From positions 1 through 7,176 of the forward strand of contig JAGWVZ010000184.1 of NCBI GenBank assembly GCA_018970625.1: DNA of 7,176 nucleotides, read 5' to 3'. A program made the position numbers and the translations under genes. Under the pieces are notes generated by a model, which was given only the letters and a program-made list of their open reading frames with translations, made no database searches and was not told where the DNA came from. Each line of letters starts with the position of its first letter. Position 1 is the first letter of the stretch. Positions 1 through 5,920 of this stretch are shown one piece after another. The stretch comes from Myxococcales bacterium. GTDB lineage: Bacteria > Myxococcota > Bradymonadia > REDH01.

Positions 1-53
1 CATGACCTGCGAAAGACCGGCAATATCTGACATGATAACAATCGGGAGTTGAG

Positions 54-136
54 TACCGGAGGAGGGATTCGAACCCTCACGTCCTCACAGACAACGGATT
101 TTGAGTCCGCCGCGTCTACCATTCCGCCACTCCGGC
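54..136 (-). tRNA. tRNA-Leu (anticodon CAA)
   Basis: Read on the minus strand, the sequence folds as a class II tRNA of 83 nt. The acceptor arm is GCCGGAG paired with CTCCGGT, so the first pair is a G-U wobble. The D arm contains GGCGGAATGGTAGACGC. The anticodon stem is GCGGA/TCCGT, enclosing the loop CTCAAAA with anticodon CAA. The long variable arm contains a GTC/GAC stem, as expected for leucine tRNA. The T arm is GAGGG-TTCGAAT-CCCTC. The discriminator base is A and is followed by CTC, so CCA is not encoded and must be added by the CCA-adding enzyme. It would decode UUG codons. The G1-U72 pair is slightly unusual; otherwise the gene looks intact and functional. Confidence 0.95.
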
Positions 137-213
137 GAGGGGGAGCGCGCCTGATACCGACGTGCCGCCTGACTGTCAAGCTGCCGTTACGCCGCGCAGC
201 GATGGGCAACCAC

Positions 214-375
214 AACACCCTATTTTCAATATCAAATCCCGAAACAGCACGTGGTCGACCACCGCGCCGGTCACCGTTTCAACGCAACATATTGATTTCA
301 TGAACAAATTCCAAATCAGCACGTAGTGGCCGACCACTGTGTCGGCCACCGTTTCAACGCAACACCCTGATTTTG
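214..375 (+). repeat. tandem 72-75 bp repeat with hairpin, about 2.2 copies
   Basis: Copy 1 spans 214-285 and copy 2 spans 286-360; a third begins at 361 and fades after about 15 bases. Each unit runs from AACA, through an AT-rich spacer, then CAGCACGT, a hairpin, and CACCGTTTCAACGCAACA. The last 18-base block is identical in both copies. The hairpin of copy 2 is perfect: 326-334 (GTGGCCGAC) pairs with 341-349 (GTCGGCCAC). The copy 1 hairpin is 251-259 with 266-274. The two units differ by a 3-base indel and scattered substitutions. The organisation resembles REP/BIME-type extragenic repeats. I do not recognise the family. Confidence 0.8.
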
Positions 376-440
376 CCTCTCCCAGCGCCCCGCTGCACCC
401 GCCCACAAATGCACGCAAACCGCCGAAATCACGGCGCAAT

Positions 441-462
441 GGGCCGACACGGTGGTCAGCCC
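441..462 (-). repeat. inverted copy of the repeat hairpin
   Basis: On the minus strand this reads GGGCTGAC-CACCGT-GTCGGCCC. Its 20-base core (442-461) matches the hairpin core of copy 2 (328-347) at 18 of 20 positions when read on the opposite strand. It can form an 8-bp stem with one G-U pair and a 6-base loop. It lies about 100 bases downstream of the operon's last stop codon and could act as a transcript-end structure for it, although no T-run follows. Opposite orientation relative to the copies at 214-375 is typical of BIME-like clusters. Confidence 0.65.
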
Positions 463-564
463 CAACGGCGGGACAACGTCGACTGGCAAATGCGAACCAC
501 CCCTTCTTCGCCTACAGATGGCACCACACCGTTCTCCGCCTGCGCATGACACCACCGCGCCCGC

Positions 565-1911
565 TCAGCGCACCAACATGGGCACGTGCACCGCCCTGCC
601 AAAAGGAACAGGGACTGGAAGGGTCAACAGCCAGAGCACGGGCCAGTCAGGCGGCTCGTCGGGGAACACCCCCATGCCGTCTGTCACAAAGAGCAACACG
701 TCGGGGCTTGAGTCCTGTAACGCGTTGAATACAGGTCGGAAATCAGTACCGCCGCCACCGTTCACCTCCCAGCTCTCAGGTAAAGGGTCGCACTCCGACA
801 GCATCACATCCGCTTCAATGCTCTGATCGCAGGCGATCAGCCGCACATCGTACGCGTCAAATCGACTCAGCACCTGCCGCACCAGCGTCACCACCTCGCG
901 CAGCGACTCCCACATGGAGCCCGACACATCCACCGCAATGCACGCCGTCAGCCGCTGCCCCCGAACGCTGGGCAAATACAGACCTCGGTGAATATGGCGG
1001 CGCGACGGTCGATTCCAGTCCGCCCTGCCCGATCGGGTGGGCTCCAGAAACTCCTGCAGCAGCTGGTCCCACGGCAGCAGCGGCACGTCGCCGGCCTCGC
1101 CCTCCTGCCAGGAGTGCGTCACCAGCCTGGTCATGGAAGACTCCAGCGACTCGGCGAGTGTCGTCGCCGTGGAAACGGCATCCGGATCAGGTTCCAACAT
1201 CACGTCTGGATCGCGCAACCCCTGAATATCGCGGAGCCAGGCCGGCTGTCGTCGCGCACTCGACCTTGTCGGCACGTCCATATCCTCGTCCGCAGAGTCC
1301 TCATCCGGGCCCCCGGGCTCGGGCTTGTCCCAGATGTGGCCACCGCGACGTCGGTCGATGAGCGGACGTTCGCGGATCGCCCGGCTCAGCTCGCCGTAAC
1401 CCTTCCCCAGCTCCTGGTACCAGCGCTCTGCCGCACGATGCACCGGCGGCTTCAAAAACCAGCCCCCCGCCACAGGGGTCATGCCGTGCGTCATCAGGAT
1501 ATGGTTCACCTCGAGGTCGCAGGCGATATTCCAGCGGCGCACCTCTCGGTCGGCGGCGCGAAAGCCGTGCAACAAAAGGTTATGCCAGACCTCGTGCGCA
1601 TACAGAAACGCGCATTCATCGTCGCTCAAACTTTGTAAAAACAAAGGGTTGAAGTACATTGCCACGCCGTTTGTACATGCCGTGGGCACTCGTTCGTCCA
1701 GCACTGCAAATGAGGGGTATTGCAGCAGGGCGGCAGCACACCCTGGCAACATCATCATGCACTGCGACCGCGCATGCTGAAGACGCCGGACTCCCTCTTC
1801 GAGCACCTGCATCCGTTGCAGCTCGGTCATCGGCACCGGAGCCGTTTTCGGCGCACGCTCACGGCGATCCCTCGCTACCGCGGTAGTTTTCCCGGCCTGT
1901 TTCGTGCTCAT
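565..1911 (-). CDS. VWA-domain protein with metallopeptidase-like N-terminal domain (DUF2201 family)
   Basis: This is a 448-residue, probably cytoplasmic protein; I see no signal peptide or membrane segment. The N-terminal domain (about 30-160) carries the HExxH-type motif HEVWH at 106-110, followed by H115 and the stretch WNIACDLEVN at 127-136. This is the pattern of the putative zinc metallopeptidase domain found in DUF2201 proteins. A low-complexity acidic linker follows (about 197-214). The C-terminal VWA domain (about 320-435) has an intact MIDAS: DVSGSM at 328-333, the GGGGTD threonine T389, and D411 in VTDG. In this family the domain pair acts with a MoxR ATPase, which is encoded immediately upstream. 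I chose ATG at 1911 because AAGGAGG lies 6 bases before it; a GTG at 1914 would add one residue but sits too close to that site. The start overlaps the upstream stop by one base (TGATG), implying coupling. Substrate and reaction are unknown, and catalysis is inferred from the motif alone. Confidence 0.93.
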   Translation of the reverse strand: MSTKQAGKTTAVARDRRERAPKTAPVPMTELQRMQVLEEGVRRLQHARSQCMMMLPGCAAALLQYPSFAVLDERVPTACTNGVAMYFNPLFLQSLSDDECAFLYAHEVWHNLLLHGFRAADREVRRWNIACDLEVNHILMTHGMTPVAGGWFLKPPVHRAAERWYQELGKGYGELSRAIRERPLIDRRRGGHIWDKPEPGGPDEDSADEDMDVPTRSSARRQPAWLRDIQGLRDPDVMLEPDPDAVSTATTLAESLESSMTRLVTHSWQEGEAGDVPLLPWDQLLQEFLEPTRSGRADWNRPSRRHIHRGLYLPSVRGQRLTACIAVDVSGSMWESLREVVTLVRQVLSRFDAYDVRLIACDQSIEADVMLSECDPLPESWEVNGGGGTDFRPVFNALQDSSPDVLLFVTDGMGVFPDEPPDWPVLWLLTLPVPVPFGRAVHVPMLVR

Positions 1912-3173
1912 CACCGCCCTCCTTCGACTTGCGAGCGCTGCTTCAGCCTCGCCAGTGCCTGCCGGGTTGCCGGGGAGGCCTGCGTTGCAGGAGCAGTAGA
2001 CGTCGGCTGGGCGCTGCCCTGTACGGCCGATTGCTCACCGTCGATGGTCGGAAGCTCAGGCAGCGGCTGCATGGCCCCTGACTGCGACTGAAACAACGAC
2101 GCAAACCGCGCCAGCCACTCCTGATAACCCGACAGCCGGGACATGCGATACACGAGCTTTGGTTGCCATGTGCGCAGCGCCAGCATCATGCCATACACGG
2201 CGTGATCCTCGGTCATATTCAAGAGCAGTTTCAGGAAGTTGGCCAATGCATCCGGCACGCTGCCCAACACCTGGGGTACCGTCTTCACCAGCGACGTCAG
2301 CAGCTGATGCATCTGGTCTGCCTCTTGCGGCCAGTCGTCGTAACTTCCCGTCGTGAGCAGCTCGACGATGGGAAATCGCCGAATCCGACGTCGCTCCCAC
2401 GCCCGAAAGGTCGCCGCAATGCCCGGACCGATCAGGCCGGCATACACAAGCTCGTGCATGTCCTCGTGCAGCTGCGGCAATACATGCTGCCGCATGACCG
2501 CCAGACGCTCCCACGAGCGAGGCGAGGGCCAACCGCGCTGTGCGCTGGCAGGCATGCCAAACAGGTGCTGCGGGTATTCCTCAATAAAATCGCAAACATC
2601 CTCGTCCAGCTCAACGCTGCGCGCCCACGTCACCCACGACGGCGCGTGCGCCTTCATCTCGATATGAAGGAACCGGTTGGCCAGCGCGGCCGACATCGTT
2701 GTCACCACCGACGCGTCGCTCGCCCGGTTGCCGGCACCGCACAGATACCAACCGTCTGGCACCTGATAGGTGTCGCCGAGCCGCCGATCCAGCAGCAGCT
2801 CGTACGCGGCCACCTGCACCGCACGATCTGCCGACGACAGCTCGTCGAACAGAATGATGCCGCGGCTCTGCGGGTCACGCGGCCACTCGGACGATACCAG
2901 CCAACGCACCTGGTCGCCGTCGGGCACCGGAATGCCGCGCAGGTCAACCGGTTCACGCTGCGCCAGCCGCACATCCACCAGCGGTACACCCAGCTCGTCG
3001 CACACCGACCGAAACAGCGCCGACTTGCCAATGCCGGGCGGACCCCACAGCATCAGCGGCGGCAACTGCCGCGCCAGCTCGGGTCGGGCCCACAACAGCT
3101 GCACCTGCTGCAACAGCAACGCACGAAGATCGGTCCATGTAGCCGAAGCGACATTCATTTCCTGTACTTTCAT
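1911..3173 (-). CDS. MoxR-type AAA+ ATPase
   Basis: This is a 420-residue AAA+ ATPase. Walker A is GPPGIGKS at 44-51. Walker B is IILFDEL at 106-112. Sensor 1 lies in GAGNR (N149). An arginine-finger-type ANRF sits at 165-168, and a sensor 2-like segment GWPSPRSW at 214-221 carries R219. Order and spacing fit the MoxR group, hexameric chaperone-like ATPases that work with VWA-domain partners. Residues about 230-360 form the helical lid and extension. A Gln/Ser/Ala/Thr/Pro-rich linker (about 362-400) leads to a basic tail ending KQRSQVEGGR, which might be a partner-docking segment (inference). ATG at 3173 is supported by GGGGAG 7 bases upstream. A 73-base gap separates it from the preceding operon gene, and its stop overlaps the next start. 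It could remodel a substrate or activate the VWA-metallopeptidase; the substrate is unknown. Confidence 0.95.
   Translation of the reverse strand: MKVQEMNVASATWTDLRALLLQQVQLLWARPELARQLPPLMLWGPPGIGKSALFRSVCDELGVPLVDVRLAQREPVDLRGIPVPDGDQVRWLVSSEWPRDPQSRGIILFDELSSADRAVQVAAYELLLDRRLGDTYQVPDGWYLCGAGNRASDASVVTTMSAALANRFLHIEMKAHAPSWVTWARSVELDEDVCDFIEEYPQHLFGMPASAQRGWPSPRSWERLAVMRQHVLPQLHEDMHELVYAGLIGPGIAATFRAWERRRIRRFPIVELLTTGSYDDWPQEADQMHQLLTSLVKTVPQVLGSVPDALANFLKLLLNMTEDHAVYGMMLALRTWQPKLVYRMSRLSGYQEWLARFASLFQSQSGAMQPLPELPTIDGEQSAVQGSAQPTSTAPATQASPATRQALARLKQRSQVEGGR
1918..1924 (-). promoter_or_regulatory. strong ribosome binding site inside the end of the MoxR gene
   Basis: AAGGAGG on the minus strand lies 6 bases before ATG at 1911. 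It is near-consensus and sits within the last codons of the upstream ATPase gene. It decides the start of the VWA-metallopeptidase (ATG 1911 over GTG 1914). Together with the TGATG stop/start overlap it predicts coupled production of the two partners. Confidence 0.8.
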
Positions 3174-3180
3174 AGGAACA

Positions 3181-3186
3181 CTCCCC
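3181..3186 (-). promoter_or_regulatory. ribosome binding site of the MoxR ATPase gene
   Basis: GGGGAG on the minus strand lies 7 bases before ATG 3173, an optimal spacing that supports the chosen start. Confidence 0.7.
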
Positions 3187-3195
3187 AGGGCAAAC

Positions 3196-3209
3196 CCACG
3201 ATTTCGTGG
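3196..3209. repeat. 14-bp palindrome in the operon's internal gap
   Basis: CCACGA-TT-TCGTGG is a perfect inverted repeat lying 10 bases upstream of the ribosome binding site of the ATPase gene, in the 73-base gap after the first operon gene. In RNA it would make a small tight hairpin, with 5 bp and a 4-base loop as the realistic form. It might be an mRNA processing or attenuation point or a protein site. There is no T-run, so it does not look like a Rho-independent terminator. A palindrome this short can arise by chance. Confidence 0.3.
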
Positions 3210-3246
3210 AACACAATCCAGCCACCCGCTCTCTTCACACCGCGAC

Positions 3247-5121
3247 TCAGAACAACGCGCCCACTTCCGTGTTGCTGACTGTTTCGTCGGCGAGCTGCCC
3301 GGTAGTCAGCCCAGGATCGTCAGACCCGGCATAGCTGAAACAAGGCTGTTGCGGCTTCTGCGCCAGCATCAGCACCACCGTCTGAATCAACGCTGCGCCC
3401 TGCGCAGGCTCGCCTTCCACCGGCCGCATACGAGTCAGCTCGGTCAGACACTCCGCCGCCCGACGACATCCATGGCGGTGCATGGCACCCAGGACGGTCG
3501 CTGCTGACATGCGCCACAGCGTCACTTTCACCACTTCGGCCAGCAGATCGGCCAATTCAGCCGCTTGTTGTCGTTCCGGGTGCCGCAACAACAGCGAAAC
3601 AACGAGCATCAATGCTTCGCGACCCCCCGCTTCGATGTCGCCGCGCGCCTTGCGATGACTCACCCCAAAGCCCCTGTGCCGAATCGCCGCGTGACATTGC
3701 TGCACAAAGAGCTCACGCACCAGCTGCTGCTCATCGACAGACAGACCGGCGTCCAGCATGACCAGACACAACGCGGCGAGCGACGACGGCGTGACCGACT
3801 CGCACATCGCATCCATCGCCTGCAGAGGCGCCTCGACGCCCTGCGACACGCACCGCAGCCACAGGCGAACATCGTCCGACCAGCCGCGCAAGGCCAGGTC
3901 AGCCGGAAAATCCCACCACCACGCCTGCGGGTGACCACCATGATGCAGCGCGCGCAGCGAATCCCGACGCTGCCACAGCTCGTCGCCATGCATACCCAGC
4001 TCGGCGGCGATACACATCGTGCGCAGCGCAATCCACAGGGTGGAGCGATTGCGAGTGCTGCAGGCCCAGTCGAGCACAGCGGCTGCAGTGGGCGCATGAC
4101 CCGACTCCAACAGCTGCCGAGCTTCCTCGGGTGTGCGGGGTGACAACAACAGCCGTGCGTCACCCGACATATTCGGAACCGGGCCGCCCACCACGTTCAG
4201 GTCTGTGCTGCCCAGCTGTCCGTGCAGCGACTTCAGCTCGCTGCACCCGTGCAGACCAAGCTGCACGGGGCTGCCCACATAGAGGAAGCGCACCGGGCAG
4301 TTTCGCATCGAAATCCGGTGCCAGTGACCTCGCGCCACCAGATCTTCGGCGCACAGCCCCTGAATGCGCAGGTGGCGACCGTATAGCTCGATCAGGCGTA
4401 ACTGTGGATTGTCCACGATGTGCAAGCGCTGCACGGACTCACCGACGAGCTTCGTGAACGAACAGCCCACGAACGACACGGAGGGCATCGCCTTGCGCAG
4501 CTCGACGTACGACGGGTACGTGACTCCATAGGCGGCCAATCGTCGTGCCAACGCCTTCTTTTTCAGCACGTTGGTCGTTCCGGCCCACGTTCCACCAGCG
4601 TACACCACAAGCTCCGGTGTTTCGTCGGCATAGAAGGCGGTCGCGTGGGTAATGCGAGCGTCGTCCCAGGGTGCCTCGCCAATGCGAAGGCACTCACGAA
4701 TCTCCAGCCGCGTGTCACTCTCTTCGGTGGGTAAACAGGCATCCAGCTCCTGCACCAGTCCGCTGATGTACAGTTGTCCTACCTGCGTATCCGACCACAC
4801 ACGAACCACCGCTCCCGGTCCCTCGGGCGGCACCACAAGGCGATACAGACCACCACGCTCCACCAGCCGCACGTGCAAGCCAGGCGCACACCCCGACACA
4901 TTCAGCTGCTTCACCGACGCAGGCAACAGAATGTCCACCGCCCGCAGCTCCGGCGCGAGCAGCTGCACCTCATCAACGTCTGCAGGCAGCTGCATCAGGT
5001 CCAGCCCTGTGCCTCCGTCCACCAGATCGCCCAGCTCCGCGTCTGTCAGCACCAGCCGGCGCGATCTGATCCGTTCGCCCATTCGGACGTCTTCGATTCG
5101 ATGCATTTGAGGGATTCGCAC
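3247..5121 (-). CDS. unrecognised LRR-like / helical protein, first gene of the MoxR-VWA operon
   Basis: This protein of about 624 residues belongs to no family I recognise. No signal peptide or membrane segment is evident, so it is probably cytoplasmic. The N-terminal half (about 20-320) is beta-rich, with irregular leucine-rich or solenoid-like turns. Examples are VKQLNVSGCAPGLHVRL near 70-86 and the run from VQRLHIVDNPQLRLIEL (230 onward) to LHGCSELKSL and LNVVGG (ending near 313), where short Leu/Val/Ile strands recur about every 20-22 residues. The C-terminal half (about 330-600) is rich in Ala, Leu, Arg and Trp, appears all-helical and could be a HEAT/TPR-like scaffold. A polar tail follows. 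GTG at 5121 is favoured because GGAG lies 7 bases upstream. GTG at 5154 (635 residues) has GGAG only 2 bases away, and ATG at 5106 has no clear site. Gene order suggests it is the substrate-recognition or regulatory partner of the MoxR/VWA pair; that is inference. Confidence 0.85.
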   Translation of the reverse strand: MRIPQMHRIEDVRMGERIRSRRLVLTDAELGDLVDGGTGLDLMQLPADVDEVQLLAPELRAVDILLPASVKQLNVSGCAPGLHVRLVERGGLYRLVVPPEGPGAVVRVWSDTQVGQLYISGLVQELDACLPTEESDTRLEIRECLRIGEAPWDDARITHATAFYADETPELVVYAGGTWAGTTNVLKKKALARRLAAYGVTYPSYVELRKAMPSVSFVGCSFTKLVGESVQRLHIVDNPQLRLIELYGRHLRIQGLCAEDLVARGHWHRISMRNCPVRFLYVGSPVQLGLHGCSELKSLHGQLGSTDLNVVGGPVPNMSGDARLLLSPRTPEEARQLLESGHAPTAAAVLDWACSTRNRSTLWIALRTMCIAAELGMHGDELWQRRDSLRALHHGGHPQAWWWDFPADLALRGWSDDVRLWLRCVSQGVEAPLQAMDAMCESVTPSSLAALCLVMLDAGLSVDEQQLVRELFVQQCHAAIRHRGFGVSHRKARGDIEAGGREALMLVVSLLLRHPERQQAAELADLLAEVVKVTLWRMSAATVLGAMHRHGCRRAAECLTELTRMRPVEGEPAQGAALIQTVVLMLAQKPQQPCFSYAGSDDPGLTTGQLADETVSNTEVGALF

Positions 5122-5128
5122 GACATGA

Positions 5129-5132
5129 CTCC
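5129..5132 (-). promoter_or_regulatory. ribosome binding site supporting GTG 5121
   Basis: GGAG on the minus strand is spaced 7 bases from GTG 5121. It is the best-placed Shine-Dalgarno site among the candidate starts (5154, 5121 and 5106) of the first operon gene. Confidence 0.45.
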
Positions 5133-5224
5133 AGGCAGGGAGAGCGACACTCACAACTCCATGAACACCTGAGAGACACCGCTGCTGACCAATCTTACGA
5201 GATCTTCTGCATATTTCCGTGCCC

Positions 5225-5243
5225 TTGGCACATGGCTTGCCAA
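5225..5243. promoter_or_regulatory. inverted repeat, possible operator of the operon
   Basis: TTGGCA-N7-TGCCAA is a perfect two-arm inverted repeat about 100 bases upstream of the first operon gene. Its geometry (6-bp arms, centre-to-centre 13 bp) suits a dimeric helix-turn-helix repressor or activator. The minus-strand TTGGCA arm also resembles a sigma-70 -35 hexamer, but I find no good -10 hexamer at the right distance, so the promoter itself is not located. Confidence 0.3.
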
Positions 5244-5387
5244 TTCATACCGATTCGTCCAGTTTCGCGGCCCTTTGTGCCCGCCCCCCTCACTGCCAGG
5301 ATCAGACCTACAATGACTCGTTGGACTACCGCCACTGCGGCACTCGTGCGAAGCTCGCCTCTCTGAAAGGCGGCCGAGGCAAACTTC

Positions 5388-5537
5388 ATGTTCGAGCGCA
5401 CCCGCACACTCACTCTCATGCGTCACGCCCCGACCGACGCCGTACGCACCCGCCTCACCGAAGTCGCGGACAACGAAGCCGAAGCCGACGTAGCACGACG
5501 CGCGGCGCACAAGAGTCTGGGACCAATTGAGGAGTAG
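5388..5537 (+). CDS. possible small protein of 49 residues, or 3' remnant of a gene
   Basis: ATG at 5388 opens a frame to TAG at 5535. The translation begins MFERTRTLTLMRHAPTDAV and ends RRAAHKSLGPIEE. It looks protein-like: charged and Ala-rich, a probable helix, with codons mostly ending in G or C. The same frame is coding-like upstream from ATG 5313 (MTRWTTATAALVRSSPL), but a TGA at 5364 separates the two parts. This may therefore be one 74-codon gene broken by a nonsense change, or only the downstream short ORF may be real. No clear ribosome site precedes 5388. I recognise no family. It is transcribed away from the MoxR/VWA operon, so it is not part of that operon. Confidence 0.3.
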   Translation: MFERTRTLTLMRHAPTDAVRTRLTEVADNEAEADVARRAAHKSLGPIEE

Positions 5538-5896
5538 GGGTATTTAGGGAGTTATGTGTTCGGGCGATTGATTCCGACGGCGAGGCTGTCGCGAATAGCG
5601 TTCTCGACTGTGATCGCCGTGAATGGACCTCATCGCATGACCTCATGCCGAAGTCGGCTGTTGCATCACACCAGGGTTCGCGCATAGCACTACACAAGCA
5701 GTTTTTGCGTGACAACCCTGAGCACGGCGTATTTTTGGAGACGCGGCCTGCCGCGACTATTGGAAATAGCGTGACGAAAGGGTTACATTCATACTTGCAA
5801 TTGAAAAAATTTTGTTACTTTCGGGAAAACGAAAAACCCAGCATTGACAGCCGCGTACCGGCTTTCTCCAACTCAGCAATCAACCGCGAGAGGTGA
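5531..5896 (+). other. open but start-less frame, possible gene remnant
   Basis: One plus-strand frame is open from the TGA at 5528 to the TGA at 5894. Its first ATG comes only at 5645, which would give 83 residues. The stretch before that ATG reads protein-like (CVRAIDSDGEAVANSVLDCD) but has no start codon. Its codons are less GC-biased than those of the operon genes, and I see no ribosome binding site at 5645. It could be a decayed gene or chance. It nearly fills the gap before the protease gene. Confidence 0.2.
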
Positions 5897-5920
5897 TTAG
5901 TTGAGCCATTGAGGTGCAGT
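5538..5920. other. intergenic region upstream of the protease gene
   Basis: This stretch of about 380 bases contains the doubtful open frame described above and a locally AT-rich patch around 5790-5840, unlike the GC-rich surroundings. A consensus -35 hexamer TTGACA lies at 5844-5849, but the sequence 17 bases downstream (TCCAAC) is a poor -10 match, so a promoter for the protease gene here is only possible. I see no RNA gene or repeat. Confidence 0.4.
5911..5914 (+). promoter_or_regulatory. ribosome binding site of the protease gene
   Basis: GAGG lies 6 bases before ATG 5921, which supports that start. Confidence 0.5.

Larger units (their letters stand above)
137..564. other. intergenic region without a convincing gene
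   Basis: This stretch of about 430 bases lies between the tRNA-Leu 5' end and the stop codon of the VWA-metallopeptidase gene; both flanking genes are on the minus strand. Short open frames exist on both strands, but their translations are rich in Cys, Arg, Pro and Gly and resemble no protein I know. The recognisable content is the tandem repeat at 214-375 and the inverted hairpin copy at 441-462. I see no hairpin followed by a T-run that would be a clear Rho-independent terminator for the operon ending at 565. Confidence 0.6.

Noticed and set aside
1..33. Possible start of a minus-strand gene running off the left edge (MSDIAGLSQVM from ATG 33), with upstream codons reading LPIVI as in a response-regulator receiver domain.
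   Set aside because: Only 11 codons are visible, no ribosome site precedes the ATG, and the upstream reading runs directly into the tRNA 3' end. Too short to support.
214..375. CRISPR array.
   Set aside because: Only about two units, with similar rather than unique spacers and no cas genes nearby.
176..439. Minus-strand open frame in which the tandem repeat gives two in-frame 24-25 residue peptide repeats (CCVETV...).
   Set aside because: Both repeat periods being multiples of three makes it tempting, but the peptide is Cys/Val-rich, ends in unrelated sequence, lacks a ribosome site, and the conserved feature is the hairpin rather than codon positions.
54..565. tRNA-Leu as an integration site for a genomic island carrying the operon.
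   Set aside because: Integrases normally use the tRNA 3' end, which faces left here, away from the operon. I see no integrase and no repeated tRNA 3' fragment in the window.
2163..3278. Long plus-strand open frame opposite the MoxR ATPase gene.
   Set aside because: Its translation is His/Arg/Gln-rich antisense shadow, while the minus strand encodes clear Walker and sensor motifs.
5151..5510. A 119-codon minus-strand frame whose TGA overlaps the GTG at 5154 by four bases, like a coupled operon gene.
   Set aside because: The translation is Gly/Cys/Arg/Ser-rich with no recognisable fold, the overlap is lost if the downstream start is GTG 5121, and the opposite strand reads more like coding sequence at 5388-5537.
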